Below are positions 17,370 through 25,156 of a stretch of DNA of 64,000 bases, piece by piece; within the stretch, counting starts at the first letter, position 1; each line of letters opens with the position of its first letter. Source of the stretch: Gammaproteobacteria bacterium (lineage in GTDB: Bacteria; Pseudomonadota; Gammaproteobacteria; Steroidobacterales; Foliamicaceae); assembly GCA_009844425.1 (NCBI GenBank), contig VYBN01000033.1, positions 247,257 through 311,256 on the forward strand, given 5' to 3'. The position numbers were made by a program, and so were the translations under genes. The notes under the pieces are model-generated. The model made no database searches and was not told the DNA's origin. It worked only from the letters and a program-made list of their open reading frames with translations.

Positions 17370-17374
17370 CCTCC
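17370..17374 (-). promoter_or_regulatory. Ribosome binding site GGAGG
   Basis: GGAGG on the minus strand, seven bases before the GTG at 17362, sets the start of the sterol methyltransferase. The frame remains open upstream to 17581, but those codons fall in the promoter and 5' end of the divergent membrane-protein gene. Confidence 0.7.
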
Positions 17375-17462
17375 GGATATGCCGGCAGGAAACCAGCGGG
17401 ATTCTATCCCGCGGGCGCGATAGAATGCGCCCGCCGCCACAGTGGATAGTGTGAGGGGGCAC

Positions 17463-18197
17463 ATGTCCGACAGCCGCGCCAGCCTGCCGCCATCCGAACA
17501 GGGCCGGAGAAGCAAGGGCCCGACGGTGCCGGTGGCGTGGGTCGTCGCACTGACAGTCGCAGGCGGCACGCTTTTCGGCATCCTGGTGCGCCTGCGGACC
17601 CACGGGGAGCTGAATTTCCTTCACTCCCTGTTCTGCCTGTTCTTTTCGGTCAATCTCCTGATCTGTTACTGGGAGATCTGCCTGTTTTTCCTGCGCGACA
17701 GGATCGGGTCTCGCGCCGAGTACTGGCGAGAAATGCAGCGCAGAACGGGGCGCTCGCCAGCGCACGGGTTCTTCGCCACAAGGATCGGACTGACTCAGGT
17801 CCTGTCGCCGGCCGTCTGGGCCGATGCCTGGGCGGCCTACTGCTATTACGACGACTCGTATGCGGACCGCCGCACCTTCGGCTTCAATGTGGATATCGCC
17901 AATGGTTTCGTGACGCCCGTTCCGACACTGGTGCTGTATGCCGCATACACGGTCGGTTACCCGTCCGCTGTGGTTGCCGGGATCATCGGGCTGATGCTGT
18001 CCTGGCAATGGGTCTATATGACCTCGACCTACCTGGTCAGCTTTTTCGTGGCGAGGCGGCACAAGCTGCTGAGCCGGCGCGACATGTGCATCTACATCGT
18101 GGCGATCAATTCCTTCTGGATCCTGTGCGCGCTGCTGGGCGTATACGTTTCCGCTGCCCTCATCGTCAACGGCGACTACCGCGTGCTGGGTTTGTAA
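17463..18197 (+). CDS. Five-helix membrane protein, candidate EBP-like sterol isomerase
   Basis: The 244-residue protein has hydrophobic segments at about 25-43, 52-77, 149-165, 167-196 and 208-236. It is not an obvious member of a named family, but it resembles emopamil-binding protein (EBP, the sterol Delta8-Delta7 isomerase) in several respects: a Glu in the second helix (Glu71), an acidic residue in FNVDIANG (Asp144), and N-x-x-W (Asn216, Trp219) in the last helix. In human EBP, Glu81, Glu123, Asn194 and Trp197 line the active site, and the 71-residue spacing of the last pair of sites is close to the 72 here. The conserved His of EBP is missing. It starts 101 bases from the divergent methyltransferase. 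An in-frame GTG at 17442 is an alternative start. Confidence 0.4.
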   Translation: MSDSRASLPPSEQGRRSKGPTVPVAWVVALTVAGGTLFGILVRLRTHGELNFLHSLFCLFFSVNLLICYWEICLFFLRDRIGSRAEYWREMQRRTGRSPAHGFFATRIGLTQVLSPAVWADAWAAYCYYDDSYADRRTFGFNVDIANGFVTPVPTLVLYAAYTVGYPSAVVAGIIGLMLSWQWVYMTSTYLVSFFVARRHKLLSRRDMCIYIVAINSFWILCALLGVYVSAALIVNGDYRVLGL

Positions 18198-18259
18198 GCG
18201 GACTCATACATTGCCGCGTATATTTCATCTTGAACAAGGGCAAAATACGCGCCAGCAGG

Positions 18260-19225
18260 ATGAAGTGGACCTACGGTTATGTTTTTCTGGCCTTGTCGTG
18301 GTCGATGAACGGCTCCGCCGCGACCGGTATATGCGATTCGCAGGACGAATACATCCTTCTTCTCCACGGCGGTTTCGCTTCCGCGCCGGAAAGGGTTGAA
18401 CGACAGCACCTCGATGTATTGAAGCGGGCCGTAACCGTGGGCCTGAAGGCTTTGGCCAACGGCGCAACGGCGCTGGACGTGGTCGAGGACTCGATCGTCC
18501 TGCTAGAGGACGCGGGAATCTACGACGCCGGCAAGGGTTCCTACTTCAATTCCGAGGGCTTTGTCGAGAACGACGCTTCCCTGATGGAAGGACACACCGG
18601 CCGGGCCGGCGCCGTGGCGGCCGCGCAGTCGCTCGGGAACCCGATTCGCGCCGCACGCATTGCGATGGACAGGACGCCCCACGTGTTGTTCGTGGGCGCC
18701 ACCGGCGAAGCGACCCTGATCGAGTTGGGCGCGGAGGCGGTGGAGGACCCGAAGAGCTATTTCAAGGAATACCGGCCACCCCCGCCGCAAGAGCCCGCGG
18801 AGGAACACGGCACCGTGGGTGCGGTGGCGCTCGACCGCTGCGGCAACCTGGCGGCCGGCACCTCCACCGGCGGTACCCCGGGCAAGATGCCGGGGCGGGT
18901 CGGTGACAGTCCCATCATCGGCGCCGGCAGCTTCGCCAACGCGAAGTACGCGCTGTCGGCAACCGGAAAGGGCGAGCACTTCATCCGGCGGGCGGCGACC
19001 CACGACATCGCCGCGCGCGCGGAATACCTCGGCGTGCCGCTCCAGGACGCTGCCGATTACGTCGTCAGGGAGCTGATCGGCGACATGGACCAGGCGCAGG
19101 GCGCGGTAATCGCCATCAGCGCCGCGGGCGACATCGTGCTTTCGTCGAACGGTTACGGAGTCATGTACGGCGTCGGCAGCAATATTCTGGCCGCAACCGT
19201 CGGGGCGGAAGTGAAATACCAATGA
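18260..19225 (+). CDS. Isoaspartyl peptidase/L-asparaginase (plant-type, Ntn hydrolase), exported
   Basis: The 321-residue precursor has a signal peptide (MKWTYGYVFLALSWSMNGSA) and the type-2 asparaginase layout: LLLHGGFASAPE, DAGKGSYFNSEGFVENDAS, and the autocleavage site EEHGTVGAVALD with Thr185 as the predicted N-terminal nucleophile after self-processing. TSTGGTPGKMPGRVGDSPI is the substrate-binding segment. It should hydrolyse isoaspartyl dipeptides or asparagine in the periplasm. The start is an ATG at 18260. The DUF899 gene follows after 31 bases. The preceding membrane protein ends 62 bases earlier, and no functional link to sterols is evident. Confidence 0.9.
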   Translation: MKWTYGYVFLALSWSMNGSAATGICDSQDEYILLLHGGFASAPERVERQHLDVLKRAVTVGLKALANGATALDVVEDSIVLLEDAGIYDAGKGSYFNSEGFVENDASLMEGHTGRAGAVAAAQSLGNPIRAARIAMDRTPHVLFVGATGEATLIELGAEAVEDPKSYFKEYRPPPPQEPAEEHGTVGAVALDRCGNLAAGTSTGGTPGKMPGRVGDSPIIGAGSFANAKYALSATGKGEHFIRRAATHDIAARAEYLGVPLQDAADYVVRELIGDMDQAQGAVIAISAAGDIVLSSNGYGVMYGVGSNILAATVGAEVKYQ

Positions 19226-19256
19226 CGCGCCACCAGCAGATGTTGAAGGAACCCAT

Positions 19257-19859
19257 ATGACCGAACAGCGAATCGCCCAAATCCAGCAGCAGATATTCGA
19301 GTTGACCGGAGAACTGGGGACGCTCCTGAAGCAGAGCCGCGGCATGGAGGTCCCCGACTACCGCTTTGCGAGCGGGTCGGGCGAAGTGAGCCTGCTGGCA
19401 CTGTTTGCCGACAGGGACACGCTGCTCGCGATCCACAACATGGGCCAGGGGTGTCGCTACTGCACCGTCTGGGCCGACGGCTTCAACGGCTTTCTCCCGC
19501 ACCTGGAAAACGCAATGTCCGTTGTTCTGCTGTCGAAGGACCCGCCGGAACTGCAAAGGCGGTTCGCCAACGAGCGCGGCTGGCGCTTCCGGCTCGCTTC
19601 GCACGGCGGCGGCGCCTACATTCGCGAGCAGACGGTCGCGGGCGGCCAGGACAACTACCCGGGCGCGGTCGTCTACAAGCGGGAAGGAGACCGGATTCTC
19701 CGCTTCAATGCCTGCGTCTTCGGACCCGGCGACCTCTACTGCTCGTTGTGGAGCCTTCTCGCCCTGGCCGGCATGGACGCGCAGGACTGGACCCCGCAGT
19801 ACTCCTACTGGCGCCGCCCGGAAGTCCTCGACGACGGCGGAGATAACGTCGTCGATTGA
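19257..19859 (+). CDS. DUF899 family thioredoxin-like protein
   Basis: This 200-residue protein begins with a short helix (residues 3-27) and then a thioredoxin-like domain. The family signature is clear: IHNMGQGCRYCTVWADGFNG near residues 61-80, with two cysteines spaced C-x-x-C, and NYPGAVVYKREGD near 137-149. DUF899 proteins are thioredoxin-fold, often annotated as dithiol-disulfide isomerase-like, with unknown substrates. There is no signal peptide. It follows the isoaspartyl peptidase gene by 31 bases and could share its transcript. Confidence 0.82.
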   Translation: MTEQRIAQIQQQIFELTGELGTLLKQSRGMEVPDYRFASGSGEVSLLALFADRDTLLAIHNMGQGCRYCTVWADGFNGFLPHLENAMSVVLLSKDPPELQRRFANERGWRFRLASHGGGAYIREQTVAGGQDNYPGAVVYKREGDRILRFNACVFGPGDLYCSLWSLLALAGMDAQDWTPQYSYWRRPEVLDDGGDNVVD

Positions 19860-20001
19860 GCCACATTTGCATGCGATCGCCTGAAAAGAGGCATTAGCGG
19901 ATGAAAGTAAATTGGGCCTTGAGGTTCGCAACATCGGCACCCCGTCCACGGTGCGCTGGATCAAGGATACGCCTGCAGAAACCGGCCACCGGGTGTAGGT
20001 G

Positions 20002-20832
20002 CTACACGCCGTAGAAGCAGGCGGCGGTGGCGCCCAGCACAAGGGCTTGATCTGCTTCGTCCAGACTGCTCAGGAAGCGGTCGGCGATCGCGTGCCAGCC
20101 GGGGTAGGTGCCGGCCAGCAGGAGTACCGGCCAGTCGCTGCCCCACATGAGGCGCTCCGGCCCGAAGGTGGCGAACAGGTGCTCCATGTAGGGGAGCAGG
20201 TCGTCGTAGCCCTGGTCCGGGCTTGCCTCGGTCAAGAGGCCCGACAGCTTGCAGTACGCGCCGGTGCGCTCGGCCAGTTCGGACATGCGGTCCGCCCACG
20301 GCTGCCACAGCCCCTCGGCAATGACCGGCTTGGCGCCGTGGTCGATCACGGTCTTGAGGTCCGGATGGCGCTGCAGGAACTCGAGCAGATAGGGCAGGTG
20401 CTGGGGGCGGACCAGCGCGTCGAAGCACAGGCCGGCGTCGATCACCGCTTCGGTCGCCGCCGCCAGCCCCGGGCGCGTGATCCAGGCCTCGTCCTCGATG
20501 TTGTGGATCATCGGCCGGATGCCTACCAGCTTAGGGTGCTGCGCGAGATCGCCAAGCACCGTCGCCGCATCGGCGCTTTCCATGTCGATCCAGCCCACCA
20601 CGCCGGCCACCAGGTCGGTCTGGCCGGCCAGTTCCAGCATGAAGCGAGTTTCCGCGACGGTCGGCGCGGCCTGGACCAGGATGGTCCTGTCGACGCCCGC
20701 TTCCAGCAGCAGCGGTGCGAGGTCGTCGGGGCCGAAATCACGGTACAGCGGCTCGAGCGCCGGCGTCAGCCAGCCGTAGTCGTTGCGCTCGACCTTCCAG
20801 AAGTGCTGGTGGGCGTCGATTCGAGGCGGCAT
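20002..20832 (-). CDS. Amidohydrolase, L-fucono-1,5-lactonase-like
   Basis: The 276-residue protein starts MPPRIDAHQHFWKVERNDYG, with the H-x-H metal site, and continues with the TIM-barrel features of the amidohydrolase_2 group: VGWIDMES, VGIRPMIHN, VIDHGAKP, CKLSGL and the C-terminal MWGSDWPV carrying the catalytic Asp. This pattern, especially HQHFW and GSDWPV, is that of L-fuconolactonase and related sugar lactonases. Its ATG overlaps the stop of the upstream Rieske gene (TAATG), so the two are coupled. A fuconate-dehydratase-like gene exists 13 kb away, but the Rieske partner suggests another lactone or a dicarboxylate-type substrate is equally possible. Confidence 0.8.
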   Translation of the reverse strand: MPPRIDAHQHFWKVERNDYGWLTPALEPLYRDFGPDDLAPLLLEAGVDRTILVQAAPTVAETRFMLELAGQTDLVAGVVGWIDMESADAATVLGDLAQHPKLVGIRPMIHNIEDEAWITRPGLAAATEAVIDAGLCFDALVRPQHLPYLLEFLQRHPDLKTVIDHGAKPVIAEGLWQPWADRMSELAERTGAYCKLSGLLTEASPDQGYDDLLPYMEHLFATFGPERLMWGSDWPVLLLAGTYPGWHAIADRFLSSLDEADQALVLGATAACFYGV

Positions 20833-21962
20833 TAGCGTGGAAAAGTCGTCGGCACCACCGGGTGGACCCAGTTCTTCGGGTCTTTCCGGCGGGCGGGCGA
20901 GGGGATGGAGTAGTGCCGGAAGCGCCCTTCGTCCCGCAACCTGTCGAAATCGATTTCCCATCCCTGTTTTACTTTCTCGATCAGCACCTTGCGGAACGCC
21001 GTCTCCATCTGGTCGGCCTCCACCAGGAGCTGGTGCGCCATGGAGCGCGGCACGAACTTCGGCTCGACCGTGGCCACCACGTCAAGATCTTCCTTGTAGG
21101 CCCGCCGTATGCCTTCGCGGCGCGCCTCGTCGTGCTCTTCGCCCAGCAGGTAATTGCGGGCCTGGTGCGCGAAAACCCGCGTGTTGTACGGATCGACGGG
21201 CGTGCGGGCGGAAACGGTCACTTGTCTGATATTGCCTTCCCTTGTGATGTCGATACGGTGGGAAATGCCCGCCAGGTAGGAATCGGTCGAGGCCGTGGTC
21301 TTGCCCCTCTTCTCGGAAACGAGTTTGGCGATATCGGCGCTGATCTGACTGCGCTTGGGCGGCACGCGCTGGCGGGTGGCGTTGTGTCCCATGAACGCAT
21401 TGGGAACCAGCGGAACGATCTGCACTTCCGGCGCGCTGCGGCGGCCGAAGCTGGCATGCACGAATGCCGGGTGGGCGCTGTCCAGGGAATTCTCGTGGCC
21501 ACGGGCCCAGTTCACGTCCGCGTCGAATTCCATCGAAACCACGCGCCAGTTTTCCTTGTCGTGGTATTCCGGGAACTCGGTGGCCGGAATCCGGGGACGC
21601 TCGTCCTCCTCCAGGTCGCCCAGGAACACCCATATCCAGTCAAAGTGCTCTTCGACGGGATACGAGTCCACCCGCGCGCGCTTCGGAATCTTCGCGTCCT
21701 TTCCCAGGGCCGGGATCTCCACGCACCGGCCCTGCGGATTGAACTTCCAGCCGTGGTAGCCGCAACCGATGCAGCCGGTACCGTCGAGCTCGCCACGGCC
21801 GATCGAACCTCCGCGATGGCAGCAGGTGTTGGCCAGGCAAACCGCCTCGCCTTCGGGCGTGCGGTACAGGACGAAGTTCTGGCCTAACATACGCACGATC
21901 AGGGGCTTCGCCCCATTCACTTGTTGACTCTTGGCAGCCACGTACCAGTTATTGATCAGCAT
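20832..21962 (-). CDS. Rieske non-heme iron ring-hydroxylating oxygenase, alpha subunit type
   Basis: The 376-residue protein has the Rieske cluster ligands Cys47-x-His49 (TCCHRGG) and Cys67-x2-His70 (CGYHGWKFNPQG), and a mononuclear iron site in GHENSLDSAHPAFVH near residues 155-169. It belongs to the phenoxybenzoate/vanillate-type single-component oxygenases that demethylate or hydroxylate aromatic or alicyclic substrates, with electrons from an unlinked reductase. It is translationally coupled to the lactonase-like amidohydrolase. It differs in motifs from the sterol-locus Rieske protein and need not be involved in sterol metabolism. Substrate is unknown. Confidence 0.85.
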   Translation of the reverse strand: MLINNWYVAAKSQQVNGAKPLIVRMLGQNFVLYRTPEGEAVCLANTCCHRGGSIGRGELDGTGCIGCGYHGWKFNPQGRCVEIPALGKDAKIPKRARVDSYPVEEHFDWIWVFLGDLEEDERPRIPATEFPEYHDKENWRVVSMEFDADVNWARGHENSLDSAHPAFVHASFGRRSAPEVQIVPLVPNAFMGHNATRQRVPPKRSQISADIAKLVSEKRGKTTASTDSYLAGISHRIDITREGNIRQVTVSARTPVDPYNTRVFAHQARNYLLGEEHDEARREGIRRAYKEDLDVVATVEPKFVPRSMAHQLLVEADQMETAFRKVLIEKVKQGWEIDFDRLRDEGRFRHYSIPSPARRKDPKNWVHPVVPTTFPR

Positions 21963-22028
21963 GCCTTTCCTCCGATTCGATGTTCACGGGCGTATGCACA
22001 GGTCAATTTTAAGCGCGCTGTCGAATAG

Positions 22029-22430
22029 CAGGCATGCTGCGTAGCGGCCGGGCACGAAATCTGCCTGGTTTCTCCGTACTCGGACTGGCTGACCAAGAAG
22101 GCCGTTGCCTACTGGCAGGCGGCCGGTTATCGCCTGGCGAGAGTGGCCCGGGTGTTCGGCCCGGAGGAAAGCCTCCATGCTTACGACACCCGCACCCCGC
22201 GGGTTATCGAGACGCTGCGCTCGCTTGCGCCGCCGAAGGGCGCGGCCATCGTCATGACCGGCACCGGAATGGTCACGCTCGAGGCGATCAGGATCATGGC
22301 GGACGAACTGGCCAATCCGGTCCTTTCGTCGAATCTCTGCGGGGCGCGATGGCTGTTGCGCGAAGCGGGGCTGAAGTCCGGATCGGCGCTCTTCGCCAGG
22401 GTCGCAAAGGTGCTGCTGCCCACTCTCTGA
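22029..22430 (+). pseudogene. Remnant of an Asp/Glu racemase-fold protein (maleate isomerase/arylmalonate decarboxylase type)
   Basis: After an in-frame TAG at 22026, the frame reads ICLVSPYSDWLTKKAVAYWQ, RVFGPEESLHAYDTRTPRV, AIVMTGTGMVTLEAI and PVLSSNLCGARWLLREAGL to a stop at 22430. This is the C-terminal half of the maleate isomerase / arylmalonate decarboxylase family, with the second catalytic cysteine in SSNLC. The N-terminal half with the first cysteine is missing, so the gene is broken. An internal GTG at 22143 could still express about 95 residues, but these would lack a complete active site. It converges on the ABC transporter operon. Confidence 0.7.
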
Positions 22431-22445
22431 GCGGGTTCCGGACGC

Positions 22446-24251
22446 TCAGGCGTGGTGGCAGGCCACCCTCGCGCCGTTGTCCAGCGTCCTGAATTCCGGC
22501 TCCTGCTCTCCGCAGAGGTCGGTCGCTATGGGGCAACGGGTCCGGAACACGCAGCCGGAAGGCGGAGCGGTGGGAGAGGGCAGTTCGCCGCTGAGGATGA
22601 TTCGCTCCGCTTGCCGCTGCGCCGCGAGGTCCGGCACCGGAATTGCGCTGATGAGCGCCTGCGTGTAGGGGTGGGAGGGGGACTCGAACAGGGCGTTTCG
22701 GTCGGCGATTTCCACGAAATGGCCCAGGTACATCACCAGGACCCGGTCGCACACGATCCGCACCACCGACAGGTCGTGGCTGATGAAGATGATCGAGACC
22801 CCGTGCTTCTCCTGAAGGTCCTTGAGCAGTTCGATGGTCTGCCTGCGGGTGGACACGTCGAGCGAACTGACCGGTTCGTCGCAGATGAGCAGCCTGGGCT
22901 TGAGTATCATCGCCCTGGCGATGCTCACCCTCTGGCACTGGCCGCCACTGAACTCATGCGGGTAGCGATCGCGGTGTTCCCGGTCCAGACCCACGTCCCG
23001 CAAAGCATTCAGCACCGCGGCATCGCGGTCCTTGCGGCTCATCTCCCGGTGAAAGCGCCGCAAAGGCTCGGCGATGATGCTGCCTATGGTCATTCGGGGG
23101 TTGAGGCTGGACAGCGGGTCCTGGAACACAACGCTCAGGTCCCTGCGCCGCTCGTTCATCGCCTTGCGGCTCAGGCCGGACAAGTCTTCTCCCTGCCAGA
23201 CGATGCGCCCGCCGGTTGAACCGATGAGTTGCAGGACAGCGCGCGACAGCGTCGATTTGCCGCAGCCCGATTCGCCGACTATGCCGACGGTTTCGCCCTC
23301 GGCGACCCTGAACGAAACGCCGTCAACGGCCCTCAGCGGCACGGTTCGGGAGCGAAGCCCGTCCTGCACGCGGGTGGGGAAGTGCACCTTGAGGTCGTCA
23401 ACGCGCAGCAGTGCGTCGCTCCCGGCGCCGGTTTCGGATGACAGCCCCTGAGGCGGCTCTTGCGGGCGCGTGTCCTGGCGGGGCAGGGCGGCAAGCAGCG
23501 TCCGCGTGTACGGGTGTTTCGATGCGTTGAATATCGCTTCGATCGTTCCCCTCTCCACGATGCAGCCTGCCTGCATCACCAGGACCCTGTCGCATAGTCC
23601 GGCCACCACACCCAGGTCGTGCGTGATGATCACGATGGTGGTGCGCTTTTTCAGCGACCTGAAGAAATCCAGGATCTGCGCCTGAATGGTGAGGTCCAGC
23701 GCCGTGGTCGGTTCGTCGGCAATCAAAAGGTCGGGTTCGCACAGCAGCGCCTGGGCGATCATGACCCGTTGCCGCTGCCCGCCGGACAACTCGGGCGGAT
23801 ACATGCCGAACCGGCGGCGGGGCTCGGGAATCTGGACGATGTCGAGGACCTCGAGCGCCCGCGCCTTCGCTTCTTCCCTGGTCATGCCGGAGTGCTGGCG
23901 CAGCACTTCGCACAGTTGCGCGCCGATGCGCATGAACGGGGTCAGCGAGGCCATCGGGTCCTGGAAGACCATAGAAACCCTGCGGCCCCGGATCCGGTTG
24001 AGCCGCTCGGCGGGTGCGTTGAGAATCTCCTCCTGCCGGAACCTGACGCTGCCGCTTGCGACGGCGTTGTCGGCGAGCAGGCCCACCAGGGCCATGGCGG
24101 TCTGCGTTTTTCCGGAGCCGGATTCGCCCACGATGCCGACGCAGTCTCCGGCATGAATCTCGAAACCCACGCCGTTCACCGCGTCTACCGTTCCGGCGTG
24201 CGTCTGAAAGCGCACGCGCAGGTCCTCGCAGGCCAGAAGCGGCGTGCTCAT
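22446..24251 (-). CDS. Fused dual ATPase of a peptide/nickel-type ABC importer (DppD-DppF fusion)
   Basis: The 601-residue protein joins two ABC ATPase domains. The first has Walker A GESGSGKT (42-49), signature LSGGQ (155-159) and Walker B LLIADEP (175-181). The second has GESGCGKST (326-334), FSGGQ (434-438) and LLICDEP. Each is followed by the oligopeptide-transporter C-terminal segment, the last with C-x-F-R-T-R-C-P-x6-C cysteines typical of the DppF family. It energises the permeases encoded upstream; its start overlaps the DppC stop (ATGA). It is the last gene of a five-gene minus-strand operon. Confidence 0.93.
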   Translation of the reverse strand: MSTPLLACEDLRVRFQTHAGTVDAVNGVGFEIHAGDCVGIVGESGSGKTQTAMALVGLLADNAVASGSVRFRQEEILNAPAERLNRIRGRRVSMVFQDPMASLTPFMRIGAQLCEVLRQHSGMTREEAKARALEVLDIVQIPEPRRRFGMYPPELSGGQRQRVMIAQALLCEPDLLIADEPTTALDLTIQAQILDFFRSLKKRTTIVIITHDLGVVAGLCDRVLVMQAGCIVERGTIEAIFNASKHPYTRTLLAALPRQDTRPQEPPQGLSSETGAGSDALLRVDDLKVHFPTRVQDGLRSRTVPLRAVDGVSFRVAEGETVGIVGESGCGKSTLSRAVLQLIGSTGGRIVWQGEDLSGLSRKAMNERRRDLSVVFQDPLSSLNPRMTIGSIIAEPLRRFHREMSRKDRDAAVLNALRDVGLDREHRDRYPHEFSGGQCQRVSIARAMILKPRLLICDEPVSSLDVSTRRQTIELLKDLQEKHGVSIIFISHDLSVVRIVCDRVLVMYLGHFVEIADRNALFESPSHPYTQALISAIPVPDLAAQRQAERIILSGELPSPTAPPSGCVFRTRCPIATDLCGEQEPEFRTLDNGARVACHHA

Positions 24252-25156
24252 CGCGTGCGGTCTTTCGGGTCGAGCGCGTCGCGCAGGCCGTCGCCGATGA
24301 AATTGAAGCAGAACAGGGTGATGACGAGAAACGAGGCGGGAATGAACAGCAGCCAGGGCGCCGTGCCGATCTCGTCGGCGCCCTGCGAGATCAGGCGCCC
24401 CCAGCTGGTGTACGGCTCCTGTACGCCCAGCCCGAGAAAGCTCAGGTAGCTTTCCACGATGATATTGATGGGAATCAGCAGCGTCACATAGACGATGACC
24501 GGTCCAATCACGTTGGGAATGATGTATTTCAGCAGGATGGTCGGCGTTGAAAGGCCCAGCGAGCGGGCCGATTCCACGTACTCCTTTTCCCTGATGGAGA
24601 GTGTTTGCCCCCGGACGATCCGGGCCAGCGTGAGCCACTCCACGGCCCCGATGCACAGGAATATCAACAGGAAACTGTTGCCGAACACGGTCACCAGGAT
24701 GATTACGAAGAACAGCGCGGGCAGGGAATACAGCACGTCCACTACCCGCATCATGAGTTCGCCGAGGCGCCCGCCCTGGTAGCCGGCGATGGCCCCGTAC
24801 GCGACGCCGATGACCAGTGCAACGAGGGTGGTCAGCACACCGATGGTCAGGGAAATCCTGGCGCCGTAGAAGGTCCGCGAGAACATGTCGCGGCCGTTGA
24901 CGTCGGTCCCGAACCACAGGAAGTTTTCCGTTGTCGGCGGGGACCCGAGGTAGTCCCAGTTCACCTCGTCCAGGTCGTTCGGCCAGAATTCGGGGACCAG
25001 GATCGCCAGTATCGTGATCGCGCCCAGGATCCACGCGCTCAGCATGGCCGCGCGATGGCGCCGGAACCCGGCCGTTGCGTCCTGCCACGGCGAGCGGCCC
25101 TGCAGGCGCCCGGCGTCGCTCCGGACCGCAGCCGCGTTCGTCTCCCGCGCGTTCAC
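24248..25156 (-). CDS. dppC: ABC importer permease, DppC/OppC type
   Basis: The 302-residue protein has six predicted transmembrane helices, an N-terminal OppC-type leader (residues 20-50, RHRAAMLSAWILGAITILAI) and the EAA loop EYVESARSLGLSTPTILLKY near residues 188-207 that docks on the ATPase. GTDVNGRDMFSR near residue 83 is a typical DppC motif. It pairs with the DppB-type permease, whose stop overlaps its start by ATGA, and it overlaps the fused ATPase gene in the same way. Confidence 0.93.
   Translation of the reverse strand: MNARETNAAAVRSDAGRLQGRSPWQDATAGFRRHRAAMLSAWILGAITILAILVPEFWPNDLDEVNWDYLGSPPTTENFLWFGTDVNGRDMFSRTFYGARISLTIGVLTTLVALVIGVAYGAIAGYQGGRLGELMMRVVDVLYSLPALFFVIILVTVFGNSFLLIFLCIGAVEWLTLARIVRGQTLSIREKEYVESARSLGLSTPTILLKYIIPNVIGPVIVYVTLLIPINIIVESYLSFLGLGVQEPYTSWGRLISQGADEIGTAPWLLFIPASFLVITLFCFNFIGDGLRDALDPKDRTR

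Noticed and set aside
17537..18259. Long N-terminal extension of the isoaspartyl peptidase frame
   Set aside because: These codons overlap the membrane protein in another frame; the signal peptide at 18260 marks the real start.
19906..19992. Short open tail ending RWIKDTPAETGHRV in the gap after the DUF899 gene
   Set aside because: It might be the end of a decayed gene, but it is too short and matches no family I recognise.
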